Source: Atopsyche davidsoni
Taxonomy: Eukaryota > Arthropoda > Insecta > Trichoptera > Hydrobiosidae
Assembly (NCBI GenBank): GCA_022113835.1
Contig: JAILWY010000007.1
Location: 10,703,001 to 10,767,000, forward strand
DNA: 64,000 bases
Reading direction: 5' to 3'
A program made the position numbers and the translations under genes. The notes beneath the pieces are model-generated. The model was not told the origin of the DNA. It did not search any database and was given only the letters and a program-made list of their open reading frames with translations. This document shows positions 22,946 to 35,574 of the stretch, one piece after another (positions within the stretch are counted from its first letter, which is position 1; each line of letters begins with the position of its first letter).

Positions 22946-24081
22946 TTTTTTACTAAATAATATTATTTAATAATTTGCTCTATAAAGGTTAAAATCAAAA
23001 TCATATGTACTTAAAAAAATACGAGATTTTGCTCACCCTCTCGAGTGATTTGATAACTTAACAAAATATTGTAAATACAAAACTGTTGAATATTTAATTA
23101 TTGCTTTTACTATAACCAAAGTATTAAACCTTAAAGTCAAAACACACAATGCGTGTTTATCTGCAGTGATAATCAGTAGTAGCATAGTCACATGCGCTCA
23201 ATAATAATATTGTGTTGTGTCTCATTATTCTCTCTATTCTGTGGGAAAAGTCGGCGTCTTATTTTTTCTACAATAGAATGATTAATTGACGCGACTAAGT
23301 ATGCGAATATTCTACGAAGATGTATATTTTCACCTTGTGACAATTATTACGATATAAAATGTTGATTAATGAGAATAAAAATAAAATTATTACATTGTTA
23401 TTCATATTAGAAATTGACAGCAGGACAATGTAGACCGTCCAATATAAAAGTGATTTATCGGCCAAAGTAAAAACTAAAAATCGCATTAACATAAATAGTG
23501 TGTTCGTATATTTTATACACAATTTTACATGCTTTTTGTATTATATAGCAGAATAACAAGTGATTTTTGTCACACCAGCCAAACATTTTTTTAAAGATTA
23601 TTTAATTATTTGATATTTTACCTTTGTTGCTTATTCTCTAACAGTGGGTTTGTGATGTTCTGTGGCGTTCACATACTTTAAAGCAAATCGAAACAATTTA
23701 TAAATAAATGCCTGTTTATTTTAACATACATTTTATTTAAGCCAATAAAAAATAAATTCGACAAATCAAAACAAAAATAGAATAATTTGTAATGCATTGA
23801 AAAGAAGCACTACACAGTGTAAATAAATGATTTCTGCTTTAAAGTCGTTGAAAATCACAATAATTTTTTTTAATTTAATTTTATTTCTTTTATTTTTATT
23901 GAGGTATAATGTAAAATAAATAATTTTTTTTAAAAATAAAATTTGATTTACGTTACTTGCGCTACCATTAAACATCCTGAAAAACACCAAAACTGAAAAA
24001 AAAATCACTGGTAAAGTTTACGATTGAACCGATCGGAGAGGACGATGGGGCCTTCGCGCCCTCTCTTCACCCCCTTCCACC
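22946..24081. other. Intergenic: strongly AT-rich, nothing recognised
   Basis: Long A/T runs, no coding character on either strand. Confidence 0.4.
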
Positions 24082-24171
24082 GGCCTTCCCCCCTGGCCCT
24101 CCCCCCCGGGCCTCCCCCCCGAGCCTCCCCCCCGGGCCTCCCCCCCGGGCCTCCCCCCCGGGCCTCCCCCC
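24082..24171. repeat. C-rich minisatellite, about seven 13-base units
   Basis: Units of the form gggcctccccccc repeat for 90 bases inside a GC-rich island (about 24030-24270). Both strands stay open (Pro-rich on +, collagen-like Gly-Gly-Arg-Pro on -), as expected for such a repeat, so this is not taken as a gene. The minus strand is G-rich and could form quadruplexes. Confidence 0.85.
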
Positions 24172-24299
24172 ATCGGAGACTGGAAAGAGAGTCGGCTCGC
24201 CGCATCAGACCAGACGTCATCCGACCGCCGACCCAGCAAGGCACTCGAACCAGGTGCGCGCACAACCAAACACCCGCAGGTGAAATCGACTGATATCTG

Positions 24300-25335
24300 T
24301 GACCGTATATTTCCCGGAGTGACTTTGATACGAAGTAATAAAAAATATTTTATATTTTGACGGGTTTTCATCTTTATGGATTTTTTATGTGAGGTGTTTT
24401 TGTGTTGAAGGAGTATCGAAACATTTCAGGCAGTGGATTTGATTCTTTTGAATAATTTTCAATCGAAAGTGGTCTCTCGTATGGACAAGGTAAAATGTCT
24501 TGTGCCGTGAGCGAAACTTTTTGATTTTGAGATATTTGCTTCAAAGTTCTGTTTTCCGAGGGTGGTTTGGGGGAGGTGTCCGAAAGCGAGAGCAGTATCG
24601 AAGAAGAGGAATAGCAAAAACAAGGTAAATTAAAATTTATCAACATGTATTTATATTTCTCAAAGTTATAAATTTTATATGAAAAACTTTTGTTCAATGA
24701 TAAAATTATGTTTTTGCACTATTATTTCTATTTTTTTAAAATTTAAACCAGTTTAATATAAATTAGATATTCCAATTGCCTGGGTTTCTTCTTATGACAA
24801 ACAACTCTTCCCTTTTTTAAATAGCCTCAAATGATTTTAGCGTACGTGCTAAGTAAAAATATAATTTAATATGCCATGACTTCTGAACAACAAAATAATA
24901 TATAAATAAACAAAAATAAAAATATATTTAAGACAATTTAATAACACGCAAGCATAGAGTTAGCATAAAATAATTGTATGACGCAAGATTTATTTTTGTT
25001 AAGATTTGAATACTTCTTTGAAATTATATACTTAATTAATAATAAAGCGTATAGCAGCTAAGACAGAGAAAATGTTTTAAGCTAAAAAGCATAAATAATT
25101 TTTTTATAAGAGAATTTTTAAATTTTATTGAAATTTTATATAAAATGATTTAAATTAACCGATAAAAAAATTATATATGCGAAGGTTCTGCATTTGTCAC
25201 ATTGACAAGTGAAGCGATTGTTACTTTGTTCAAAAAGTCCAGTGCTTGCAAATCACTAAATATTGGTTGGCCTGGGCACATTGGTTCATATGTAGAGTAT
25301 GATTGTTAAAAATTCTCGATAAACGGAAGTGATTC
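24300..25335. other. Intergenic: no gene seen
   Basis: A minus-strand frame at 24374-24697 is open with Ser/Pro-rich content but has no recognisable domain, splice context or partner exon. The rest is AT-rich. Confidence 0.35.
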
Positions 25336-25339
25336 GTTA

Positions 25340-25535
25340 GTACAAGGGTTAGTACACCGGCCATGTAAGCCAGGGGATGTGGGTTCAAATCACGATGATA
25401 TTTTTCTGACACTTTCTTTAAATCATCTTATATGTATGAACTAATGTGCCTAATCATATTAGCAATAATATAATAAACCCGTAATGGGTAATAAATACGC
25501 ATCTGATTGACGTCCAATCCAAAAAATAGACATAC
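25340..25535 (+). repeat. SINE family A, near full-length copy
   Basis: Head: agggttagtacaccggccat (A-box like) and gtgggttcaaatcacgatga (B-box GGTTCAAATC). Body: tatttttctgacactttctt and gaactaatgtgcctaatcat. Tail: aataaacccgtaatgggtaa and ttgacgtccaatccaaaaaa. Parts of the body and tail recur at 28.7, 32.2 and 56.6 kb. Confidence 0.7.
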
Positions 25536-27925
25536 ATTCATCTTTGATAAAATATAAGCAAAAAAATAAATATATGTTCTATGAAAGGAATGACATTTTG
25601 AAAAAATAAAATTTCATTTGCAAATATGGCTGAGAATATCCAAAATGTGATGCTTTGTCATTTCCAATATAAATAATTTAAAAAAATATTTAAAGATATA
25701 TATTTATATGTCCATATATTGTTATTATACATTCGAAATATACAGATTAATTTATTTTAAAAACGTAAATATATTTCCAAATGTGGATAGTAGGCGATAG
25801 ACATATTTTTTTTAATACTGTCTATAACAATGATAATTGAGACATCTCGTTTGTTTAACTGAATTAAAAAATATATATATTTAAATTAAATTTTGGCTTC
25901 AGTTTTTACAGTGTTTTTCTTACTGCAATGCGCGTAATTTCTAGCTCCGTTCTAATAGTAGCCTGGCATGACAACAATGTGAAAGTGATTTCATAAATTC
26001 ATTCGACAGCAATAACTGGCGAGGCTCGGAGAGACCTTGATCTTGCAGTGCAGAATAGCGCAGTTTGCGCACTCAGTCGCTTCAAAATGTTTGGTTATAA
26101 ATACAAACAACACAGGCGTATACTGCACACATATAGTGATAAGAAATAAGGCTTCGACTTTATAAAATGAGATTTAGATATCCTTTGAAAAATCCCTTCC
26201 TGAAAATGCTGCCTGAAAACTCAAAAACAATTAAGAAATAATACAAAAGAGTTTAGCACTGAAAAAAGTTCAATTTAATTATAAATTTTAGAGAAACTTT
26301 TATATTCATTTTTATCTGTAAACATTGCATGATATTAACCAACGTCGTAAGACTATTACTAGTACTTCATTTTATAAATAAAAATTGCACTGTGAAAAGA
26401 AGATATTGCAACCCTTCCAATGCTTACATTTACCATTTTCATTTATTTATATTTAATTAGTTCTCAGTCGAGGAAACTTTTTTTTAAATTGATTTTTTAA
26501 ATTCAGGCAGTTTCTTAATACACAATAAATACATATTTTTCAGTAATATAATTATATTTATCTACTTGTTTATTTTGCTTGTAAATAAACAAAAAGTACC
26601 ACTTAAATATTTTAAGTCATAAAACAATCATAAGTAGCCAAATGGCTAAAAACGGTTACTATTCGTAATTTTAAGCGTTTTATTTTCAAAATAATCACCA
26701 AACTAACGAAAGCGCTCTCAATCATACATATTGTAATTTCCTAGCCATTTCGCTATTTATATTTGTCATATGAATATGTAGTTTTAGGAAATATGAGTCT
26801 TTCGTGGGTTTTAATGTATGTCGTTTTTTACTGCTTGTGCGGACCGTACAGCATTGAATTTGATTTATAAACGGTAGTTTCAATCAAATTCTAAATTTTG
26901 TTTCAAGTAATACCATATTTTATATATTTTGGATTTGCATTATCCAAATTTCAAATTTACCGGTATGTGACTTACATGCACCCGATGTGTATTGTTAAAT
27001 ATGGCATATTCGGCACAGTAACTTCAATCAGTGGTCGTTAAAACAATATCAACGAAAGGTAGCCTAGTTCGTGTAATGATATGTAACGGTATCTTTTCGT
27101 TCATTTGTATTTGTTTATTCTTATATGTTTTCAAAGATGAATCAAACAAGGCAAAAAATATAACTTGATCCGATTGTTTTGCATATATTTCGATTAGAAC
27201 AGCTCACGGCTTAATAGATTGCTAATTGCTAAAAAAAATATCAGTTCATTGAAACATGTTTTTTTATAGAAATGTTTAAGCAAAAGCCTTACAGTAATAT
27301 AACATTAAATTTGGTTTTTTTTTCGGTGGAACCTCAAAAATACATGTCTTAGTATTTTGATTAAGGTTAGGAAACAAAATGCATTATAAAAGGCTACATT
27401 TTATTCGTTTTTTTACATTATATACTACTGAAAATTTTAAATCCAGTAAATCCACGCATATTGTTGATTTAGATTTATTTTTGTAAAATGCTTTAGCATT
27501 ACATTCACGCCGTTTTATATTTATGAGACTACCTGTATATTTTTTCTAGCTAATGGAGTACTTATTAGCGTTATTTATTATTTTATGCGTAACCACTTAC
27601 ACCTAAAACAAGTATTGGGTAATTTTAAATCGGTCACAAGTAGTGACGCTGCGCTTGTATCTGGCTTTTGTATCGTCACAGGTAATGTCACTTCATCCCT
27701 TTAGTCCCAAACCCATCGAGTAAACCCTCGAGGACTGCCTCTTCAAAAAAAGGCCAAAAATCATTACCCCATGGTGACACATGTCACCTAGTAGACATGA
27801 AGTTGTTTAAGGAGATACACACTTCTCCTGTTCCGCCGTAAAAACCAGAAATACAAGACAAGACAAGGTAATGTCAATACGAACGAACTGAAACAGGTGC
27901 TGGTCCAATTATAACAGTTTGGGGT
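25536..27925. other. Intergenic: AT-rich, one repeat-like stretch
   Basis: Mostly A/T. The stretch at 27630-27870 has a different composition, with gtgacacatgtcac (near-palindromic, 27773-27786) and acaagacaagacaagg. It looks like an unassigned short element. Confidence 0.35.
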
Positions 27926-27934
27926 TCATCTCTC

Positions 27935-28012
27935 AGAAAAGGGATCGAACCGGGAACCTCTCGATCGAGTGCCATAGAGCCAGCAAGCTAGCTAAACTTG
28001 ATCCACTTCACA
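27935..28012 (-). repeat. tRNA-derived SINE-like head (reversed)
   Basis: The minus strand reads tagctagcttgctggctcta, gagaggttcccggttcgatc and ccttttc. GGTTCGATCCC is a consensus B-box. The + strand frame 27919-28137 runs across it and is rejected. Confidence 0.6.
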
Positions 28013-28647
28013 TTCACGTATCGCCTTACGATCCGGGCGCATTGTGGCAGTCCCTCGTATGGATATCAGAATGGTCAAATAAAGATTCCTTTCACAAAGA
28101 GTGCTCCCAATACCTGGGCTCGGATTTCGCAACGTAATGGCCCATACACCTGAGACCCCGCAGGTTTACCATTCAAGCCTGCATTGTTATTGGTTTTATA
28201 TCGAGTATTGAATAGCGAACGACTTCTATCAGTTCTTAGAAGATTTCTGAATAACACTGCATATGTCTTGGTACCGTTTTCAGACTTCTATTGCAAAACT
28301 TCATTGTAAAGCCTGAGAGACATTACGTTTTTTGTATTCAAAATATACAGATATTTTATTTAAAATATTATTTTTGGATATTACAGCACCAGTATAATAA
28401 TATATTATTTTACGTTGCAATAGTGAATATTAAATCTAAATAATTCAAGTAATAAACTCATCTTCTGATAATACGAATAAATTGCTTTTTAGTAAATACT
28501 TTGTTTAATTATCTTTATAAAATTACTGAAAAATGAATTATTGCTATATTTTATAATAAAACTGCTGATTTTTAAAAAAAATATTTATACTATATTTATA
28601 AAATATGAGTGAGGTAAATTAGTCGATTTAAATTATTTTAATGTATT

Positions 28648-28722
28648 AATATGATTAGGTACATTCTTTCACACATTGAAATAATTAATTTCAATGAGTG
28701 AAAGAATGTACCTAATCATATT
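28648..28722. repeat. Palindrome of SINE family A body sequence
   Basis: Arms 28648-28681 and 28689-28722 (34 bases, 33 paired) around taattaa. The right arm continues into the family A tail (aataaacctgtataggtaaa, then ttgacgttcaatccac). A head-to-head fusion of two fragments. Confidence 0.8.
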
Positions 28723-28799
28723 ATTATTAATAAACCTGTATAGGTAAATAAAAACGCACTTGATTGACGTTCAATCCACAAAATAGACATATATTTTAA

Positions 28800-30000
28800 T
28801 GTATCTCAAATTATGCATTTTTAAATATTTTATGCAAAGGTATCAAATCAGGATCATATTGAAGATTGTATAAAAAATATATTAAGAAATTATTATTTAA
28901 TAAGCATGATTAAGATGTTATCCTCATGACTCAACAGCGATAATATGAGTCTTTGTAAGAGAGAATACGTGGGCGTTTCCAATAAGGATTCACCAGTTAC
29001 CGAATGCTTCGATTACTTATGCAAATTATCATACCAAGAATAGAAGTAAACGGACGTGCTCTGTGCATATGGCCCCGGTGCAAACGTTGAATTGTATATT
29101 TTTTATTGCGCAACTATGTTACAAAAAGAAAACTGCGGTGACGTATTGGTAAAAGAAAGTGATGAATCGGCTGACAAACTTTCGTGACCACTTAACAGAA
29201 AAAAAACTGAAATCGCTGGAACCAATCGGAGCGCAGGCTTTTACAATAGTTTCAGTTTTAAAAAAACTCCATTACAAACTCATGATAGGTATGTTTGTAG
29301 GTTTTGACAGCCTTTGTTATTATATGTTTAATAATCTAATTCTAAAATCCCCGTAAGATAGTACCAGCATGGGAACCGAAATTTCGGAGGTCAGAAAACT
29401 TCAAACAACTCAACATCAACAACAATCAAATCATCTAATAAACACAAGGCTATCTTTATTTGTAATATTTCAACGCACCATAATAGGCTCGTATAATGGC
29501 TTGTTAAGAACAATGCATACGTGAGGCGTTTATTGGGAATTAATTTTGAAACCTTTGAGTTGAATATACAGTATGTGAAGTTATGAAAAAAATATACTTA
29601 AAAAAATCGCTAGTTAAGGGATTTATCAGATTAGTTACGAGAAGACTTTGTTATTTAAATTTCTATATCTATAGATGCAATGATTTATCATCAAGTAAGC
29701 AATAGACTGCGCAGTGTTCTGAAAACAAAGTTTCTACTTTCCACGCTAAATCGCTGTAACGCAAGTAATAATTAAAAATTAAGCTGCCTGCACAGAGGAC
29801 AACACAACCGACCGGTAATCAGCCAATAGCGTCTGCTATCTTTACAACTTTGGCGAAAAAAAAATAGGGATGAATTATAAACACACTAAGCGTTCAGCAA
29901 ATAGATCCAATCAAAGAAAATGAAGATCGGATTGTTGAATAATATATATTAGGGCTTTTTTTTCAATAATACGAGTCGTTGAAAAATCCACGGTAAATAC
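28800..30000. other. Intergenic: no gene seen
   Basis: AT-rich. Around 29360-29450, ccgaaatttcggaggtcaga and aacatcaacaacaatcaaat resemble parts of the 40.4 kb retroelement-like fragment. Confidence 0.3.
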
Positions 30001-30265
30001 GCATAGTCAAACGACCAGTATGTTGGGGCCATTTTTAAACGAGATCGCTTTCACCTTTCAAGGGATTTATCAGACAAATTCGATCTGACGACGCTATTGG
30101 CAACTCACATGTTGGTGGTCGGTTGTGTTGCGACGCGCGTAGGCCGCTTCGGCACGGTCAAGCAACCGCCCCACAAAGGCACCCGCGGAAACTTTTAACG
30201 ACATCGCCGCCTAATTAGGGTGAGTCTCCGCCATCTTGGCTCTCTTTCTCTCACTTCGTCTTTGG
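30001..30265. promoter_or_regulatory. GC-rich block with Pho/YY1 and GAGA-type words
   Basis: A CpG-rich stretch (30110-30215) is followed by cgccatcttggctctctttc at 30229-30248, combining a GCCATCTTG (Pho/YY1-type) word with CTCTC (GAGA factor-type) words. Regulatory role is inference. Confidence 0.25.
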
Positions 30266-30724
30266 CGAATTAAAAATCAAATCACACGTTTTGATACTTT
30301 CCTTTCTCCCAAGAATGGTCGATGTGCATAAACGCCTCGTCCAAAATATTAACTTAATGCTAGTGCATCGCTGCAATGAACATTTCATTTATCATTGAAT
30401 TTAACGTCAATCTGTAATCTCTTATTCAACGACAGGTTAGGCTAATTTGTTTGTTAACTCCAATATTTGCTAAGTCTCGGTGTAAGAGTGACGGCTTCCA
30501 TTTCCTTAGCTGCTTCGCATTCCACAGTATCGCCAATCAGTAGGTCGCCATGACGCAGTCTATCGGTCGCAAAAAAATCTTCTTAATACTTTGAAAGCGC
30601 TCCTAAAAAAGCGCAATGAAAAGCAAAGACAGCCTCGATAAGCGCGGAGAGCTCCGGGTAGCAATTTTCGTGTCAAGTGTGCGAAATTCGCACTCGGGAA
30701 CTGAGTGTTTTATTATATTTAAAA

Positions 30725-30770
30725 TGGAACTCCACCAAGTACTCTCTGCCTAAAATATTGATTATTTTCT
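30725..30770 (+). repeat. Family C repeat fragment
   Basis: aaaatggaactccaccaagt followed by actctctgcctaaaatattg matches the end of the Penelope-like repeat at 36.8 and 52.3 kb. Confidence 0.55.
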
Positions 30771-31389
30771 AAGAGTTTCAGTTCAAAAAAAAGTTCAGGA
30801 GTTCAAAAAAAATTGATTGGATATCATACTTTGTCATCACAAATTAGATATATTTGATGGAATGTTGAAATAAATTATATTATTTTTATTTCATAACTTT
30901 TGTCCTACGTTTGCTTCACAATAAAACAATGTTGAATAAAAATAAATTTTTAAAGCGACAAAAATCTGAACCTGTCAAGTTTTTTTTTTTTGATTTTCCT
31001 GCATACGTTAATAATCGTACGTATCATGCTTATGGTTTACATATTGGTGCTTTATTTAAACCTTTTGACAGTGTTTAAATAAACTTTTTGAATGATAAAA
31101 TTCAACAAAATAAATCCACACAAAGACCGGATTATTTTGAGTAAATTCCCGATTTGTAGTATTTGAATTACTTAAATATTCAACAACAATTTATTATACT
31201 TATTTATGAATTAACGAGTGTATTAACTGTTTTGCATATCGTCAATTTCTTGTGTCAATTTGTTACCCGTGGTTCGGCTTATCAGTACTTTACTAACTTT
31301 TCAATGTGACAGTATTTGAAACTTTACTCTTATGGTGGTGGACATGAAAAAGCTCTAATTGAAGCTCGGATGTAGATAATTCGTATCGA

Positions 31390-31560
31390 ATCTCAACTCG
31401 CGGCGCCGGCGAGTCTGGCGGCCGCCGGAGACTTTGCCCAGCTCAGCTCTAATCCCAATTTCACTTTCTGGGGTGAGCAACCTCGCACTGGGTCAGCGGC
31501 GCTGCCCGTGTAGCCGCCGCGCCGTGTCTGTATCGCGGCGCTCCGGCTGATCGCCGAGTG
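31390..31560. other. GC-rich, CpG-rich block, unassigned
   Basis: About 170 bases with many CpG (gcggcgccggcgag at the start) and a GGGGTGAGC donor-like word. Short frames on both strands have no recognisable product. A hidden promoter or first exon is possible but not shown. Confidence 0.3.
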
Positions 31561-31659
31561 ATTGTATTCGCAGAGGTCATTGTCAATGTACTGACAAAAA
31601 CAAATTGCAATAACATATACAATGTCAATACTGAAATGAAACGATTGAAAAACATGACG

Positions 31660-31740
31660 GAACATGAACCGAGCACCTCTCGATCAACAATCAACGCTCT
31701 AAGCAACAAACCAACTAGGCATAGATTTCGTATATATATG
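31660..31740 (-). repeat. tRNA-derived SINE-like head (reversed)
   Basis: The minus strand reads cctagttggtttgttgctta, gagcgttgattg, then gaggtgctcggttcatgttc, in the A-box/B-box order of tRNA-derived SINEs. Confidence 0.5.
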
Positions 31741-32123
31741 GTGTAGTAGTAATAATAATATGCATACGAGAGACAGCACTCCATTCATTTGAATCGTTAA
31801 TAACTTATAAATACGCTTAATACCCAATAATTGTACAATAGTGATCCAATTTCCACAAAGTATAATATATAATAATAGCAGCACGCCCGGGATCTCAGGT
31901 GGCCCGCACAGGTAAATTACCTGGGAGCAATTACATGAGAGGCAAATATGCAATAATATTGTCTCGGCGAAGGAGAATGGAGCGCATTGTTCAGGTATTC
32001 AGGTCAAGAACACCCGCTCTGTGATTAATATGCAGGCTTCCATGTATCTAATCGAATGGAGACGTCTTCAGTAAAATACAGGTGTACTGGTCCTTTGGGT
32101 TTGTACAGATTTATATTAATGTT

Positions 32124-32348
32124 ATGGATCAGTCAATCAGATGCGTATTTATTACCCATTACGGGCTTATTATATTTACTAATATGATTAGGCACATTAG
32201 TTCATATATAGAAGACGATTTAAAGAAACTCTCAGAAAAATATCATCGTGATATTTTTTATTTTCATCCCACACAAATCACGATGATATTTTTCTGAGAG
32301 TTTCTTTAAATCGTCTTCTATATATGAACTAATGTGCCTAATCATATT
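32124..32348. repeat. Head-to-head SINE family A pair forming a 72-bp perfect palindrome
   Basis: Arms 32181-32252 and 32277-32348 are perfect inverted copies of the family A body, spaced by 24 bases. The left copy also extends through its tail (tgcgtatttattacccatta at 32142-32161). The small + frame 32082-32297 is repeat sequence. Confidence 0.9.
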
Positions 32349-34185
32349 TGTACAGATTATTAATTTAATTCGGGAATAATTAAAACGAGCTTCTTTGGCC
32401 GGTAGCTTTATACTTACTAATGGCGGGCCTATTTATTTCTATAGGCAGTTTAGAGTTCAAGGATAATTTCTGTGCATACATTTTTTTAAGTCGTATGAAT
32501 CAGTCGCCGTCTAATACTATAGAAAAATTATTTTTGTACAGCGGCTTGTTCTATGAATTTTTCAAACATACAAAATTATATACAATGTTGCCTTGTTTTT
32601 GGACTCACCGGATACTACAAATTATTACTAGATGATACACTAACTTGTCTAAGTCAGATCTCCGTGTAAATATACCACCCCATCCCTGTGCACCACAGGT
32701 TCAACAATAAATAGAGGGTGTGTGTATCTAGCTCACTGCATAGTCGTCTACCTGAAAACCAATCGAGTTCCACTAGTCATAAGTACTCTAAGAAGAGATT
32801 TCACTTTGGTATGTTTAAATAATATGAGATGCGTCCACTTGCAAAACAAGTATAGAATGGCACTTTTAACATGAATACATCCAGTAATAAGATTTTAAGA
32901 AAATAATATTGTATTGTAGAGGAAGGAGAAGAAGGTAAATTAAGACAGCGGTTTCAGAGTGATATAAAAAGTAGCATTGATTTTAATGGTAATTAAAGTG
33001 AATTGCATTAAAGAGAATGCATTTTCACAGTATGCAAATTCATCGCGAGACCAATTTTTGTGAAGGAGGCAGTCAAATCGTAGAAATCACCTAATAATAC
33101 AAGACAGACCGTTTCACTTTTTCAAACTTCTAAATTACACCTCTGCAAGTAGTACTAGTCATCAGTTACTGCATTATATACTCTTTAGTCTATCTCTGAG
33201 AGAACTTCAGAGGTATATTTTGGGTTCAAGTGTACGGCAAACCTCAATTGTAACTGCCGTTATCTTGATAAAATTTATAAGAATTATTTAAATATGAAAC
33301 AATATAGTTTTAAAAAGATTGAGATAATCAAACCATACATAATATGAAGAAAACATATTTTTTAAATTCGAAAATATTTCGATCGATTACTTAAATATTG
33401 TACATAAAATAATAGGTAGGTATAATAAATGCTTATTTTATTAAAAAATAATCATTGGAATAATGGTTATTTATTTTTTAACGTCAACGTATAATTATAA
33501 TTATTAGACATAGATTTTTTACGTTTAAATTTGCATCAGTGGCGTGTTATAGATGTTGGAGGCAAGACAAGCAATTATTCTAATTGCCGCAGCTTTATTT
33601 AACTATGCGTAAAATATACATTTTATTTTGATAAAAATTTAATTTATAAAACTGATTTACGATTTTTTGTGTTACTGTAGTAATAATCGTTAAAACATCC
33701 CAACCCTTAATTAAATATTCTAAGACACTTTTGTCGCAATTTTTCAAATCTAAGTAATTATGTAACGTTACTAAATTTTTTATTATTTTTAATATGTTAG
33801 TATCAACTCCAATTGTCCTGAATTTTTCTGGGGTATGCAATTTTACTATTGTTCCTCTGACCACACACCACAGAAGACCTAATATTATAGAAAGTGCATC
33901 CGAGACAAAACAGCTGATTATGAGGGGATATTCTCTCAAAATGGCCCCCGCGGTAGATGCAGAACTAGATTTCTAGATTATTCAGCCGTCTGGCAGATTT
34001 CAGACCATCATTACGTCGGTTTATTTATGTTTTTCTACAAACGTAATTTATATTCGAAAGTAATTATACCTTCCAGCGTTCAGTATTTAAGATTGAATCT
34101 CGGCTCATGCTCTCTTAGCTACTTGATCTACGTAGATTAAAAAAAAATTATACTTGATTAAATATTTTTACTTATTTATTACAAG
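32349..34185. other. Intergenic: AT-rich, no gene seen
   Basis: Frames at 32420-32635 (+) and 33595-33939 (-) are chance or repeat-derived, without recognisable domains or splice context. Confidence 0.4.
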
Positions 34186-34189
34186 TCCG

Positions 34190-34365
34190 TTCTCAGGTTT
34201 TGGTAACCGTTGCTACCAGCTGGTTTGGAGTTTCTTGGGTGTCATGGTGCGTTGTAAAGATGACTTCTTGAAGTTGATCCCAGTACCGTGACTGAAACGT
34301 CGGAAGACAAAAATGACAACAAACGCCCAAGAAACCCTAAGACTATTTCATCTACAACAAGGTTG
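34190..34365 (+). repeat. Retroelement-like fragment with GAAACGTCGGAAG motif
   Basis: It shares the layout of 40385-40510: a gaaacgtyggaa word (gtgactgaaacgtcggaaga here), then cgcccaagaaaccctaagac and acaac-rich sequence. GAAAC words after a degenerate stem are typical of hammerhead-bearing Penelope-like repeats, but the CUGAUGA half is not intact here. Confidence 0.35.
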
Positions 34366-35289
34366 TCGTTAAATAAAAAAATAATATTATACTTGATTAT
34401 AATTTTAGAAATTCTTAGTCAATACCAAATATTTAAATGTTTATTATCTCCATTCACGACTAACAAGTTTATTTTTGTAATAATCCATTTTTAACAACAA
34501 ATATGAAGGCTAGAAGATTACGCTCATTTTTTTAATTTAAGCACTTTCGCCTTTCAAGGGTATGAAGAAGCGCTCACAAACAAAATTTTTCATAATTTCC
34601 TGGATATTTTTTTATTTTCTACCAACAGAAAATATTATATTTCTTAAATTTCCAATTTTTTAACAACCTTTTTGAATGAGTATTTTTTTATAATATTTGC
34701 CCATGAATGTTTTGAAATATTATTTTTTATTAGCTGTACATGTGAATAAGTGCAATGAAAATAAAATGAATAAAAATACATATTAAGTATGTTTTCCAAA
34801 TCACGTATACGTTGATATTTATTATCGTCATTTCACGAGCTCAGATAATTTAATTACGATAATTTACCTACTCTGGAGAAAAAGAAGGCCGCAATTATAT
34901 AGGTCGGTAGACATACAGTTAAAGCATACTGGAAGGTCTATTTAAAAGTATGTTTCTTATTTGTAACTCTTTCTTATAAATAATATCAATGGGCCAAACT
35001 CGTGTCTAATCATTTTTATCTTCAACGTTTATAAATAATTAATGTCAAATTCTTGTAGGAAATAATTAAAGCATATGGAATTTAAAATAAAGTAGGCCAT
35101 TGGATCACAAGCAGTTCTTACTTGTACTAAATGCTTAAAATAAACAGACCTCGCGGTAAATGAAGCGATCCGGTGTAGAAATTAATCTCGAATAATCTTG
35201 TACAAATATGGATGCGGAACGCTCACAAAAACTCTGTAATCCGGAGTCGAATCGGCGCCAAACGGATACCTGGCACGACCTCCCACTAT

Positions 35290-35345
35290 CTCACGCTGCA
35301 GACCTCTTTCTTGCAAGCTATTAGTCCATCATCAGGGCTTTGACT
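35290..35345 (-). repeat. Fragment with hammerhead-like core words (CTGATGA...GAAA)
   Basis: The minus strand has CTGATGA (35335-35329), 18 bases, then GAAA (35310-35307) and GAGGTC, matching the GAAAGAGCTC context of the 50.2 kb fold-back. The 18 bases between do not form a good stem by eye, so this is probably a degraded copy. Confidence 0.35.
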
Positions 35346-35574
35346 ATTTTATCCATCGATCGACATTTTTTAAGAATTTTAGAAAGCCTGTGAAGATGGT
35401 CCTAGTACCGGAAATTAAAGGTTGGAAATATAATGAAAAACGCGTTGTTATATAGACCCCAAGAAAAGCATTTCTAATATGTTGATATTTCATATTATGG
35501 CTTAAAATTCCTTATATAAATGTTCCTATTCATTGACATATATTGAGTTAATAATACATTATATTTGTTGGCGA

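Noticed and set aside
24018..24371. Collagen-like Gly-Gly-Arg-Pro open frames on the minus strand and a Pro-rich frame on plus
   Set aside because: Product of the 13-base C-rich tandem repeat, open on both strands.
33595..33939. 114-codon minus-strand frame
   Set aside because: AT-rich chance frame; no recognised domain or partner exons.
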